Positions 1-8,619 are shown, numbered from the stretch's first letter. The stretch: 39,200 bases of DNA from Peptococcaceae bacterium (GCA_003509545.1 DOLC01000036.1:1-39200); one strand, 5' to 3'. Made by a program: numbers and translations. Notes: generated by a model not told the origin, from the sequence alone.

Positions 1-12
1 GCCAGCCCTCAT
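1..12 (-). CDS. Possible first codons of the next gene in the pilus cluster (cut by window edge)
   Basis: An ATG at 12-10 on the minus strand is preceded by AGGAG with 6 nt spacing, a good ribosome-binding site, and lies about 50 nt after the pilC stop. Only four codons (M-R-A-G) are in the window, so no product can be named. A pilin or another pilus assembly gene would fit the position. Confidence 0.3.
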
Positions 13-64
13 GAGCGGCTCCTCTGGATAACTAAGATGTAATTCATGGCCAAACGGCTTTCAC

Positions 65-1291
65 TCAAGTAAGGGTTCCGACCAGCTGGAACAGGGGAAG
101 CAAAACCGACAAAACAATCAACCCTACGACGGCGCCTAGGCCCAAAATCAAGATGGGCTCGATAAGGGAGGACAGCCTGGCGGCCATCTCGCCCACTTCG
201 CGGTCGTAGAAGGCGGCCAGCCTGGCTAGCAGGGCGTCCAGAGTACCCGTTTCCTCGCCCACGGTGACCATCTCTACCACCATGGGTGGGAAAACGCCGC
301 TTTCGGCCAGGGGCGAGGCTATACTCTTCCCATCCCTTACCTGTTCCTGGGCCAGGGCTATGGCCTCGGCCACTACGCGATTACCTACCGTCCGCTCCAC
401 CACCTCCAAGGCTTGCAAAATAGGCACCCCGCTGTAAAGCATGGTTCCCAGGGTACGGCTGAACTGGGACAACAGGGCCCGATGTTTGAGGCGCCCGAAC
501 ACGGGGAGTCGCAATACGATCCTGTCCAGGGCGTAACGCACTTTTTCCTCCTGAGACCACCTCCAGGCAAAATATCCTGCGACCCCTAAGGCCGCTAATA
601 ACAAAAACCACCACTGCCTGAAAAATTTGCCCAGCTCCAATACCAACCTGGTCGGCCAGGGCAAGGGCACGCCGAGGTTGGTGATTATATTGCTGAACAT
701 GGGCAAGACAAAAGTTATCATGAAGCCTATGGAGGCCAGAGAAACCGCAAGGACTATTAGGGGATAGGTCATGGCGGATTTAATCTTTTCCTGAATTTCA
801 TGCTCTCGCTCGAAATGATCCGCCAGCTTTAAGAGAGTCTCGTCCAGGGCCCCGCTCAACTCTCCTGCTTCTGCCGAGTAAATCATTATAGGCGGGAATA
901 CCTTCGGGGATTTGCTCAAAGCCCTGTGCAATGTTTCTCCTTGCTGCAAATCTTCCAAAACCCTATCTATACTCTCTTTTAAGCGGGGATTATCCGCCTG
1001 GCGGCTCAAGGTTCTTAAAGCATTCACTATGGGCAACCCCGCCACCAGCATGGTGCCCAGCTGCCGGCAAAACAAGGCGAGATCTCTGCGGCTTACGCGC
1101 TTTAGAAACAAAGGCCTCAAATAATCCGGCCTTAAAAAATTGAGCTCTCCCTCGCTTCTTAAAGGCCGCAGTTCGATTATAAAAAGGCCCTGATTCCTCA
1201 AGTGCCGGCCAGCCACCTGCTCGCTCTCCGCTTCGATGATACCTTTAATAAGTTTTCCGCTGGCATCCCTGGCCTTGTATCTTAACCTCAT
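65..1291 (-). CDS. pilC: Type IV pilus / type II secretion inner-membrane platform protein (PilC/GspF family)
   Basis: This is the polytopic inner-membrane platform protein on which the PilB and PilT motors act during pilus extension and retraction. The protein opens with MRLRYKARDASGKLIKG, the typical start of the family, and carries two tandem T2SSF domains (roughly residues 65-190 and 265-390). Each has a cytoplasmic helical part followed by hydrophobic segments, and a further segment closes the C-terminus. The length of about 408 residues is normal. The ATG at 1291 was chosen because the family sequence begins there; a GTG at 1309 would add six residues. Neither start has a clear Shine-Dalgarno sequence. 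The gene lies directly behind a c-di-GMP-I riboswitch with a terminator-like hairpin that ends just before the start codon, so its expression is probably set by c-di-GMP independently of pilB and pilT upstream. Confidence 0.93.
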   Translation of the reverse strand: MRLRYKARDASGKLIKGIIEAESEQVAGRHLRNQGLFIIELRPLRSEGELNFLRPDYLRPLFLKRVSRRDLALFCRQLGTMLVAGLPIVNALRTLSRQADNPRLKESIDRVLEDLQQGETLHRALSKSPKVFPPIMIYSAEAGELSGALDETLLKLADHFEREHEIQEKIKSAMTYPLIVLAVSLASIGFMITFVLPMFSNIITNLGVPLPWPTRLVLELGKFFRQWWFLLLAALGVAGYFAWRWSQEEKVRYALDRIVLRLPVFGRLKHRALLSQFSRTLGTMLYSGVPILQALEVVERTVGNRVVAEAIALAQEQVRDGKSIASPLAESGVFPPMVVEMVTVGEETGTLDALLARLAAFYDREVGEMAARLSSLIEPILILGLGAVVGLIVLSVLLPLFQLVGTLT

Positions 1292-1293
1292 AA

Positions 1294-1335
1294 CAAAAAG
1301 CGCCGGCACTCCAGGAAAAATTCTGCTTTCCCGGC
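1294..1335 (-). terminator. Terminator-like expression platform of the riboswitch before pilC
   Basis: On the minus strand GCCGG (1335-1331) pairs with CCGGC (1306-1302), with an inner GGAAA/TTTCC helix, and is followed by GCTTTTTG. This has the form of an intrinsic terminator. Its 5' arm overlaps the 3' end of the riboswitch, so ligand binding could decide between aptamer closure and termination. Whether c-di-GMP turns pilC on or off cannot be read from the sequence. Confidence 0.6.
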
Positions 1336-1417
1336 AGCCCGGCGACCTTAGGCCTCCCCGCCCTTAGGCCCGTAGCTTTGCGCCCCCGGCTTTCGCCGGG
1401 TTTGCCCTTCTATACGG
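1326..1417 (-). ncRNA. Cyclic di-GMP-I (GEMM-I) riboswitch upstream of pilC
   Basis: Read on the minus strand, this 172-nt pilT-pilC gap contains the conserved blocks of the GEMM-I aptamer in order: AGGGCAAACC, a short stem capped by the GNRA loop GAAA, the block GCGCAAAGCTACGGGCCTAAG, a variable stem, then AAGGTCGCCGGGCTGCCG. The GAAA tetraloop and its receptor correspond one-to-one with the Vc2 aptamer of Vibrio cholerae. The aptamer is oriented toward pilC and followed by a terminator-like hairpin. GEMM-I riboswitches are known upstream of motility and pilus genes in clostridia. Confidence 0.9.
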
Positions 1418-1463
1418 GTTTGGAAGTTTATATTTCGCCAAATCTCACCAAAATCCTGCTGTC

Positions 1464-2471
1464 TTAAATATGCTCCAGGGAAATTATTCCCCTGCTTTCC
1501 AGCTGTCTCAAGGCCATCTCCATAGTCTGCATGCCAAAGCGGCCCCCTGTCTGCATAAGGGACACAATCTGGTGGGTCTTGCCTTCCCGGATGAGATTGC
1601 GCACCGCCGGCGTGGCTATAAGTATTTCCACGGCCGCCACCCTTCCCCGGCCGTCAGCCCGGGTTAGAAGCTGCTGGGTAATAACTCCCACCAGGGTGTC
1701 GGCCAGCTGTATCCGGATTTGAGTCTGCTGGTGGGGAGGAAAAACATCAATGATGCGATCTATACTCTGGACGGCGCTGCCAGTATGGAGGGTGGCCAGC
1801 ACCAGGTGGCCGGTCTCGGCGGCGGTAATGGCGGTGGCCACTGTCTCCAGATCCCGCATCTCCCCCACCAGGATAACATCGGGGTCCTGCCTCAGGGCCG
1901 CCCGCAGGGCGCTGGCGAAAGAAGGGGAGTCGCTTCCTATCTCCCGCTGGTTCACGATGCTTTTTTTATGGTGATGGAGGTACTCAATGGGGTCCTCTAA
2001 GGTAATTATATGGCAGCTGCGCCTCTCGTTGATACGGTCGATCATGGCCGCCAGGGTGGTGCTCTTGCCGCTTCCTGTAGGGCCGGTGACCAAGATCAAG
2101 CCGTGGGGCTGGTCGGCCAGCTCCCCCACCACTGGAGGTAAGCCCAGTTCATCCAAGCTGCGGATAACAGAACCCACCAGGCGAATGGCGGCGCTGATGC
2201 TCCCCCGCTGGTGGAAGGCATTTACCCGGAACCTGCCCAGACCCGGGACGGAATAGGCCAGGTCCAGTTCCTTCCTCTGCACAAACTCTTCCCAGCGGGG
2301 ACCCAAAATTTGTTGGACCAGCATCTCAGTAGTCGTCGCTGTTAAAGGCGGCCATCCCGCCTGCGCCTCCAGCTTACCGTGACGCCGGAAGACCGGCGGC
2401 AGCCCCACTGTGAGATGCACATCGGAAGCGCCAACCTGTGTAGCTGCAGCTAGAATATCATTTATATGCAT
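1464..2471 (-). CDS. pilT: Type IV pilus retraction ATPase PilT
   Basis: This hexameric cytoplasmic ATPase depolymerises the pilus and drives twitching. The 335-residue protein has the usual PilT layout: an N-terminal PAS-like domain (about 1-100), Walker A GPTGSGKS at 130-137, the Asp box around ITLEDPIEY (157-165), Walker B DVILVGEMRD (198-207) and the His box ATLHTGSA (about 223-230). The length is normal and lacks the long N-terminal domain of PilB. The ATG is preceded by GGGAGG at 14 nt, rather far. It follows pilB by 7 nt and probably shares its transcript; the c-di-GMP riboswitch sits directly downstream. Confidence 0.95.
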   Translation of the reverse strand: MHINDILAAATQVGASDVHLTVGLPPVFRRHGKLEAQAGWPPLTATTTEMLVQQILGPRWEEFVQRKELDLAYSVPGLGRFRVNAFHQRGSISAAIRLVGSVIRSLDELGLPPVVGELADQPHGLILVTGPTGSGKSTTLAAMIDRINERRSCHIITLEDPIEYLHHHKKSIVNQREIGSDSPSFASALRAALRQDPDVILVGEMRDLETVATAITAAETGHLVLATLHTGSAVQSIDRIIDVFPPHQQTQIRIQLADTLVGVITQQLLTRADGRGRVAAVEILIATPAVRNLIREGKTHQIVSLMQTGGRFGMQTMEMALRQLESRGIISLEHI

Positions 2472-2478
2472 GTCTTAT

Positions 2479-4188
2479 TCAAAAACCTCCCAAGGTAACA
2501 CGCATTACTTCTTCAATGGTAGTAAGGCCTTGGCTGGCTTTCTCCAACCCGTCCTCGCGCAAAGTTACCATTCCTGCGGCTACGGCTGCTTTCTTAATCT
2601 CGTGGGAAGGTGCCTTCTCGGCTACCAGGGCCCTGATATCTTCAGTCATAACCAGGACCTCCTGTATGGCGGTTCTTCCCCGGTAACCTGTGTAATTGCA
2701 TTGAGGGCACCCTCGGCCTCTGTAAAAAGTTAATCCCTGCCGGTCTTGTATAAAGGTATAAGCTGGATCTTCAGGGCCCGGTTGGTAGGTTTCACGACAA
2801 TTATGACATATCAACCGGGCCAAGCGCTGGGCCACCACGCCTATAAGGGAAGAGTTAACGAGGAAGGGTTCCACGCCCATATCTAAAAGGCGCGTAACCG
2901 CTCCTGCCGCGTCATTGGTATGTAAGGTGCTAAAAACCAGATGCCCTGTAGTAGCCGCCCGTACCGCTATATCGGCTGTCTCCCGGTCCCGGATCTCGCC
3001 CACCATTATAATATCCGGGTCCTGGCGCAAGATAGCGCGCAAACCAGAAGCGAAGTCCAGTCCGGCCTTCGGATTAACCCTCACCTGGTTTATTCCCGGC
3101 AGGAGATACTCCACCGGGTCCTCGATGGTAATTATATTCTTTTCCGGAGAGCTCAAGGCGTTTAGCGTGGCATAAAGGGTGGTCGTTTTGCCACTACCGG
3201 TGGGTCCCGTAATTAAAATCATCCCATAGGCGCTGCGGATTAAGGTTTCGTAAATTTGTCGGCTAGCGGGTAAAAACCCCAAACCATCAAGGGGAAGGAG
3301 CATAGTGCTTTTATCCAGGATGCGTAAAACCACCTTCTCCCCATAAACGGTAGGCATGGTCGAGACGCGTAAATCAATGCTGCGCCTTTCTACCGTTACC
3401 TGGAAACGACCATCCTGGGGCAGCCTTCTTTCAGCTATATCCATTCCACCCATAATTTTTATGCGGGAAACTAGGGTGTTTAGTATCCCGGTGGGCAGGT
3501 GCAACACATCGCGCAATAGCCCGTCCACCCGGAACCGTACCCTTATGTCTTTCTCCTGGGGTTCGATGTGGATATCGCTGGCCCTGGAATGTACTGCCTG
3601 TAGGATGATCCGGTTAACCAAGCGTACCGCAGGAGCGTTATCCATGCCCGCCCGGTTTACCTCGTCTAGGTCAAAGGCGTCGCGCGGCGGCAAAGCAGCC
3701 GCAGTGGCAGCCATCTCCTCCACTTCTGCTAGTGCTTGGGTCACTCCAGCTCCCTGCCAGAAGCGGGACAACGCCGCTTCAATCTCCCTTTCCGAGGCGA
3801 TAGCCGGCATAATTTCTAACCCCGTAGCCAGCCGCAAATCATCTAAAGCTGTGAGGTTTAAAGGATCGGCCATGGCCACCAAAAGCCTGTTTCCGTCGCG
3901 ACGGATAGGAATGGCCAGGTGCCGCCGGGCCAGGGCCTCGGGAACCAGCCTGACCACCTCGGGATCCAAGTTATAGTCCTGCAGTACCACCTTGGGTATG
4001 CCGAGCTGGAATTCCAAAACCTCTAAAATGTCCTTCTCCGTCACCAACCCCAGGCGGGTGAGGATCTTGCCCAGGCGCTCACCGCTCCGCCTCTGCTCCT
4101 TTAAGGCCTGTTCTAGCTGCTCCCGGGTGATCATCCCGGCTTCCACCAAGAGGTCCCCCAGCTTTCTCTTGCCCTCCACGGCCTTCAC
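2479..4188 (-). CDS. pilB: Type IV pilus extension ATPase PilB (GspE family) with N-terminal MshEN domain
   Basis: This cytoplasmic hexameric ATPase powers pilus assembly through PilC. The N-terminus carries two copies of the MshEN c-di-GMP-binding motif (residues about 9-32 and 38-61, RLGxxL...G.(I/V)T...L...L..Q pattern), then the T2SSE core with Walker A GPTGSGKT at 328-335, an Asp box IITIEDPVEY, Walker B IIMVGEIRD and a C-terminal tetracysteine zinc site (CHNC...CPQC). The length of 569 is typical. The annotated GTG at 4188 is only 1 nt from AGGAGG; a GTG three codons later (4179) has better spacing and is a likely alternative. It sits between aroB and pilT. Confidence 0.94.
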   Translation of the reverse strand: MKAVEGKRKLGDLLVEAGMITREQLEQALKEQRRSGERLGKILTRLGLVTEKDILEVLEFQLGIPKVVLQDYNLDPEVVRLVPEALARRHLAIPIRRDGNRLLVAMADPLNLTALDDLRLATGLEIMPAIASEREIEAALSRFWQGAGVTQALAEVEEMAATAAALPPRDAFDLDEVNRAGMDNAPAVRLVNRIILQAVHSRASDIHIEPQEKDIRVRFRVDGLLRDVLHLPTGILNTLVSRIKIMGGMDIAERRLPQDGRFQVTVERRSIDLRVSTMPTVYGEKVVLRILDKSTMLLPLDGLGFLPASRQIYETLIRSAYGMILITGPTGSGKTTTLYATLNALSSPEKNIITIEDPVEYLLPGINQVRVNPKAGLDFASGLRAILRQDPDIIMVGEIRDRETADIAVRAATTGHLVFSTLHTNDAAGAVTRLLDMGVEPFLVNSSLIGVVAQRLARLICHNCRETYQPGPEDPAYTFIQDRQGLTFYRGRGCPQCNYTGYRGRTAIQEVLVMTEDIRALVAEKAPSHEIKKAAVAAGMVTLREDGLEKASQGLTTIEEVMRVTLGGF

Positions 4189-4201
4189 CCCTCCTCCCTT
4201 T

Positions 4202-5293
4202 TCACTCCCGGGCCTGCAGCCGCCGCGCCGCCTCCAGGACTTCTTCCTCCTCCACCTCGGCCAGGGTTACCCGTCCGAGCTCCACGGGGAGGACCATGCG
4301 CAGCTTTCCATGGCGCACCTTCTTATCCCGTATCAGGGCAGCAGCAAAGGCTTCCCAATCCAGGGGAGGCATGCGGGTAGGCAGGCCGGCGCGTACCAGC
4401 AGCCCTTCCAGCCTCTCTAGGGAAGCCTCCGCAAACAGGCCGCGAGCAACGGCCAGCCGGGAGGCCACCACCATGCCCACGCCCACCGCCTCCCCGTGGC
4501 GGTAGCGCTTGAAACCTGTGGCGGCCTCCAGGGCATGGCCTGCCGTATGGCCGAAGTTGAGGACGGCCCGGAGGCCCCTCTCCTCTTCATCCCAGGCCAC
4601 GATCTCTGCCTTGATGCGGCAGGAACGGAGGACTATTTCCTCTAACACCTTTGTATCCCCGGCCAGGGCTTCCTCCAGGTGTTCTTCCAGGTAGGAGAAA
4701 AAGCCGGCGTCGAAGATAACGCCGTACTTGATTACCTCGGCCATGCCGGCCCTAGTTTCCCTCTCCGGCAAGGTTCGTAAGGTGTCCAGATCCGCAACCA
4801 CCAGGCGCGGCTGGTAAAAGGCTCCTATGAGGTTTTTCCCCCGGGGGTGGTTGACGGCCACCTTGCCGCCCACGCTGGAATCTACCTGGGCGAGGAGGGT
4901 GGTGGGAACCTGGATGAAGGGCACGCCCCTTAGGAGGGTAGCGGCCACAAAACCTGCTAGGTCGCCCACCACGCCCCCGCCCAAAGCTATAACAGGGCAG
5001 CGCCGTTCCCAGCCCACGCCCAGAGCCAGATCATAAAGCTCGGCAGCGGCGCCTAAGGATTTGGCTTCTTCCCCGTCGGGCACTTCCTCAAAAAGGGAGA
5101 TAAATCCCGCCTTTTCCAGACTCTCCTTTACTTTCGGCCCGTAGAGGGAAGCCACCACTGGATTGGTAACTACCAGGCAGCGCCTGCCCAGGTCCAGGGG
5201 ACCTAAAAGTTCGCCCAGTTGCTCAAGCAGGCCGCTACCGCAATGAATGGGGTAGCTTCTTTCCCCCAATTCTACTTGTAATTGGCCGGCCAC
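4202..5293 (-). CDS. aroB: 3-Dehydroquinate synthase
   Basis: Second step of the shikimate pathway: DAHP is converted to 3-dehydroquinate in the cytoplasm, using NAD+ and a divalent metal. The 363-residue protein contains the NAD-binding GGGVVGDLAGF motif, the VPTTLLAQVDSSVGGK block, and the metal-ligand region with NFGHTAGHALE and the later HGEAV. The start is a GTG preceded by GGAGGG at 9 nt. It overlaps the end of aroK by 22 bp, so translation is probably coupled. pilB follows after 13 nt. The product is complete with no anomalies. Confidence 0.97.
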   Translation of the reverse strand: MAGQLQVELGERSYPIHCGSGLLEQLGELLGPLDLGRRCLVVTNPVVASLYGPKVKESLEKAGFISLFEEVPDGEEAKSLGAAAELYDLALGVGWERRCPVIALGGGVVGDLAGFVAATLLRGVPFIQVPTTLLAQVDSSVGGKVAVNHPRGKNLIGAFYQPRLVVADLDTLRTLPERETRAGMAEVIKYGVIFDAGFFSYLEEHLEEALAGDTKVLEEIVLRSCRIKAEIVAWDEEERGLRAVLNFGHTAGHALEAATGFKRYRHGEAVGVGMVVASRLAVARGLFAEASLERLEGLLVRAGLPTRMPPLDWEAFAAALIRDKKVRHGKLRMVLPVELGRVTLAEVEEEEVLEAARRLQARE

Positions 5294-5793
5294 CCGTTCA
5301 GTCCCTCCATTATTTCTGCTACTATGTCCTCCGCACTTTTTCCTGCCGTCTCGATTTTTAAGTCGGCAAAGCTATAATAAGGCTCTCGCTTTTTTAATAA
5401 GGCGACAACTTCTTCCCTGGACCGCCCCCGCACCAGGGGGCGGTCCTCAGAGCCCGCTACCCTGGGCCAGACCGTCTCCTCGTCTACTTTAAGCCATATT
5501 ACTTTATTGCCCTCGCGGAGCCGCTCCACATTTTCCGACGCCAGCACCGCTCCGCCCCCGGTGGCTATAACAGCCCTGCTGCCCTGTGTTATCCTGGCGA
5601 TTACTTCTCTTTCCAGCTGCCGGAAGTAGGCCTCTCCTTTACCGGCAAAAAGCTCCGCTATGGAACAACCGGTCTTCTTCTCCACTTCGGCATCGGTATC
5701 GTAAAAGTCCCATCCCAGTTTACCGGCCAGGAGCCGGCCCACGGTGGTCTTCCCGCTGGCCATAAATCCGATCAACACGATATTGCCGGGCAA
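5272..5793 (-). CDS. aroK: Shikimate kinase
   Basis: Phosphorylates shikimate to shikimate-3-phosphate with ATP. The 173-residue protein has the P-loop GFMASGKTT at residues 9-17, the shikimate-binding DTDAEVEKKTG and FR..E segments, the GGGAV motif, and the lid region with RPLVRG. The start appears to be TTG (5793), preceded by GGGGAGGG at 9 nt; no ATG or GTG competes upstream. Its 3' end overlaps aroB. It is separated from aroC upstream by a 293-bp gap holding a repeat element, unlike the tight packing of the other aro genes. Confidence 0.96.
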   Translation of the reverse strand: MPGNIVLIGFMASGKTTVGRLLAGKLGWDFYDTDAEVEKKTGCSIAELFAGKGEAYFRQLEREVIARITQGSRAVIATGGGAVLASENVERLREGNKVIWLKVDEETVWPRVAGSEDRPLVRGRSREEVVALLKKREPYYSFADLKIETAGKSAEDIVAEIMEGLNGWPANYK

Positions 5794-6086
5794 AATTAAC
5801 AGCCCTCCCCACCGCCGTATGCAGTTTTAGGGCCTGACCTGCTTGGCTTTCGCTCGCTCCGCAAACCTTGGCGGGCAGGACTTTTGCTCGGCTTAAAGGT
5901 TTAAGGCAGGCTCCCCGGCAAATTCGACATCCTGTCTCAGTTGCCAGCCGCAAGGCTACCTGTGCCTCGGGCCAAGCTTCAAGCCCTTCGCCAAGCTTAA
6001 AGCCTGGGCTAGCCGCGAAAGCTTAGTCGCTCGCTTTTAAGTCCAAGCAGGCCACTACAGCAAAAACTGGGGATATCTCAGCCCTC
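5794..6086. repeat. Gene-free gap between aroC and aroK with repeat copy 1 and a MITE-like inverted repeat
   Basis: No gene is supported here. The plus strand at about 5913-5975 holds CCGGCAAATTCGAC...CTCAGTTGCCAGCCGC...GCCTCGGGCC, which recurs near 16240-16335 (opposite strand) and 19763-19830. The two arms CCGGCAA and TTGCC(A/G)G form a hairpin. The wider block is flanked by CCTGCTTGG (5838-5846) and its reverse complement CCAAGCAGG (6043-6051), about 214 bp apart, which could be the ends of a small non-autonomous element. Duplicated AAGCTT-containing segments lie between. Confidence 0.55.
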
Positions 6087-7238
6087 CTAAACCTGCCGCA
6101 CGTACTCCCAGTATTGCTTTAAGCGCGCGCGTATCTCTTCCAGGTGGTCCCCCCCGAACTTCTCCAAAAAGGCTCCCGCCAGGACCCAGGCCACCATGGC
6201 CTGTCCTACCACGGCCGCCGCTGGCACGGCGCATACGTCGGATCTCTCCACCGCGGCGGAAACTTCCTCTTTGGTATGCCAATCCACCGTCCGCAAAGGC
6301 CGGCGCAAGGTGGGAATGGGCTTCATGGCCGCCCGCACTACCAGGGTTTCCCCGTTGGTGATACCGCCTTCCAGGCCCCCCGCCCGGTTGGTATAACGGA
6401 AAAAGCCTTCCCCCGAGCGGTAGCCGATCTCATCGTGGGCCTGGGACCCGGCCTTGGCGGCCAGGGCGAAGCCCTCGCCTATTTCCACTCCCTTTACGGC
6501 CGGAATACCCATGAGGGCCTGGGCCAGCAGGCCGTCCAAGCGCCGGTCCCAGTGGACGTGGCTCCCCAGGCCCGGCGGCAGGCCCCGGGCCAAGACTTCG
6601 AAAACCCCTCCCAGGGTATCCCCCTTCTCTTCGGCCTCGCGGATGGCGGCCACCATGGCCTCGCCGGCTTCCGCCTCGGCGCAATAAACGGGCGATGTCC
6701 AGGCCTGCCGGGCCTCTTCAAAGGAAATAGGCCTTCCAACCCCGACGGGGCCGATCCTTACCACGTGGCTGGCCAGCTCTACATCCAGGCCCTGGAGTAG
6801 GGCTTCCGCCACGGCTCCGCAGGCCACCCTCGCCGCCGTCTCCCGGGCACTGGCCCTTTCCAGAATATTGCGCAGGTCTTCCTGCCGGTATTTCAACCCT
6901 CCGGGAAGATCAGCGTGGCCCGGCCGCGGCCGCGTGACCCGGCGGTCCGGCCGGGCCTCAGGTCCCGCAGCCATGATCTCCTGCCAGTTTTCCCAATCGC
7001 GGTTTCTCAAGTGCAGGGCTATAGGGCTACCCAGGGTTACGCCGCCCCTTACTCCGGCCAGTATCTCCACCCGATCCCTTTCAATGGCCATCCTACCCCC
7101 GCGGCCGTAGCCGCCCTGGCGACGGGACAGCCGGGTATTTATGAATTCCGCCGTCAACGGAACCCCGGCGGGCATACCTTCCACCACCGCCACCAAACCG
7201 CGCCCGTGGGATTCCCCAGCCGTAAGGAACCGCAACAT
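6087..7238 (-). CDS. aroC: Chorismate synthase
   Basis: Last step of the shikimate pathway: EPSP is converted to chorismate, needing reduced FMN. The protein starts MLRFLTAGESHGRGL, the family signature, and continues with RRQGGYGRGGRM, the RPRPGHADLPG block, ERASARETAARV and TVDWHTKEE near the C-terminus. About 383 residues is normal. ATG 7238 is favoured because GAGGTG sits 9 nt before it and the conserved sequence begins there; a GTG at 7250 overlapping the aroE stop is possible. It overlaps or abuts aroE, which indicates translational coupling. Confidence 0.96.
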   Translation of the reverse strand: MLRFLTAGESHGRGLVAVVEGMPAGVPLTAEFINTRLSRRQGGYGRGGRMAIERDRVEILAGVRGGVTLGSPIALHLRNRDWENWQEIMAAGPEARPDRRVTRPRPGHADLPGGLKYRQEDLRNILERASARETAARVACGAVAEALLQGLDVELASHVVRIGPVGVGRPISFEEARQAWTSPVYCAEAEAGEAMVAAIREAEEKGDTLGGVFEVLARGLPPGLGSHVHWDRRLDGLLAQALMGIPAVKGVEIGEGFALAAKAGSQAHDEIGYRSGEGFFRYTNRAGGLEGGITNGETLVVRAAMKPIPTLRRPLRTVDWHTKEEVSAAVERSDVCAVPAAAVVGQAMVAWVLAGAFLEKFGGDHLEEIRARLKQYWEYVRQV

Positions 7239-7246
7239 TGGCCTAT

Positions 7247-8101
7247 TCACCTCAAAGCAAGGTTATAGAGGACTTCCCGCATGACCTCCACGGGGGCCTC
7301 GCGGCCCGTCCACAGGGCAAAGGCCTCCGCCCCCTGATAAAGGAGCATGCCCAACCCCGAAAGGACGCGGCACCCCCGCCGCCGGGCCCCTTCAAGGAAT
7401 CTCGTTTCCGGCGGATTATACACGACGTCGCAGACAATTTGGCGAGGACGGAGGAACTCGGGAGCGAAGGGGACCCCCTCGCGGTCGGGAGACATGCCGA
7501 TACTGGTGGTATTGATAATCATGTCCACCGCCGGTACGACTCCCGCCAGCGAGCCTTCTTCCCAGGGGACGACCTCCACGGCCCGGTATCCCGCCTCCCC
7601 CAGGGCACGGGCCAGTTCCCGCGCCCTGGCCTCCGTGCGGTTGGCCAGGATGAGGGCCATGCACCCTGCCCGGGCCAGGGCGAAGGCCACCGCCCGCGCG
7701 GCACCTCCAGCCCCTAGGATCAAGGCCCCCTTGCCGGCGGGGTCTATCCCCGCTTCCTCCAGGGAACGCAGGAAACCCCCAGCATCGGTGTTATATCCCA
7801 CCAGTTTGCCCTCCCGAAGAACGACCGTATTTACGGCACCGATCAAGCGGGCCAGGGGATGGATCTCGTCCAGGTAGGCCGTAATGGACTCTTTGTGGGG
7901 AATGGTGACGTTGGCCCCGGCAAAGCCCAGGGCCCTAATGCCCTCAACCGCGGCAGGGAGCCGGGAGGGTTCAACTTGGAAGGCCAGGTAGACCCAGTCC
8001 AGCCCCAGGGCGCGGAAGGCGGCATTATGTATCTGGGGCGAAAAAGAATGGGACGCGGGGTAGGCCAACAGCCCTACCAGGCGAGTTGCAGCCGTAAACA
8101 A
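7247..8101 (-). CDS. aroE: Shikimate dehydrogenase (NADP+)
   Basis: Reduces 3-dehydroshikimate to shikimate with NADPH. Visible motifs are GYPxSHSFSP-like LLAYPASHSFSPQIHN near the N-terminus, the catalytic Lys in NVTIPHKESI, the nucleotide-binding GAGGAARAVAFAL, and the C-terminal GxxMLxxQG-like GLGMLLYQGAEAF. The TTG at 8101 is chosen because AAGGGGGAAGGA lies just upstream and after the yqeG stop; a GTG at 8143 would add 14 residues and overlap yqeG by 28 bp. It is followed directly by aroC. Confidence 0.95.
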   Translation of the reverse strand: MFTAATRLVGLLAYPASHSFSPQIHNAAFRALGLDWVYLAFQVEPSRLPAAVEGIRALGFAGANVTIPHKESITAYLDEIHPLARLIGAVNTVVLREGKLVGYNTDAGGFLRSLEEAGIDPAGKGALILGAGGAARAVAFALARAGCMALILANRTEARARELARALGEAGYRAVEVVPWEEGSLAGVVPAVDMIINTTSIGMSPDREGVPFAPEFLRPRQIVCDVVYNPPETRFLEGARRRGCRVLSGLGMLLYQGAEAFALWTGREAPVEVMREVLYNLALR

Positions 8102-8115
8102 CCTTTCCTTCCCCC

Positions 8116-8619
8116 TTAAAGGGGCTTTCCGAGGGCCAGCCACTTGAGGACCACTCGTTCCAGCAGGCGGATAAAGCGGGTGCCGATGAATTCCCTCTTA
8201 TCCAAGGGAACCGCCAGGATGGTATACAATCCTAAACGCTTGCCGCCCAGGACATCGGTGAAAAGCTGGTCCCCGATTACCGCCGTTTCTTCCGGCCTGG
8301 TTCCCAGCACTTCCATAGCGCGGTAAAAAGCCGCCGCCCGCGGCTTACCGGCTTTGGAGAGGGCGGGAATGCCCAGGCATTGGCCTATGATATGGACTCT
8401 TTTCCGTCGATTATTGGAAAGCAGGCAGGCCTTTAAATTATAACTGCTCAAACGGCAGAACCATTCCTGCACCTCCAGGTCCAGGGCCAGCCTGTTCCAC
8501 TCGGTAACCGTGTTATCCAGATCGATAATCAGTCCCCGTATTCCACGACGGGACAGCTCCTCTAAAGGTATCCGTAGCAACGACCTTACGTACAGGTCGG
8601 GACGCAAATACTCGAGCAT
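8116..8619 (-). CDS. yqeG: YqeG family HAD-IIIA phosphatase
   Basis: A small HAD-superfamily phosphatase related to B. subtilis YqeG, whose physiological substrate is not settled. The catalytic DxDxT motif appears as IDLDNTVTEW near residues 32-41, with SNN (motif II) and IGDQLFTDVLGG (motif IV) following. The length of 167 is normal. The ATG has GAGGTG 6 nt upstream. It is the first gene of the aro-pil string and has its own -10 box about 34 bp upstream. YqeG genes commonly precede aroE in Firmicutes, which supports the call. Confidence 0.92.
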   Translation of the reverse strand: MLEYLRPDLYVRSLLRIPLEELSRRGIRGLIIDLDNTVTEWNRLALDLEVQEWFCRLSSYNLKACLLSNNRRKRVHIIGQCLGIPALSKAGKPRAAAFYRAMEVLGTRPEETAVIGDQLFTDVLGGKRLGLYTILAVPLDKREFIGTRFIRLLERVVLKWLALGKPL

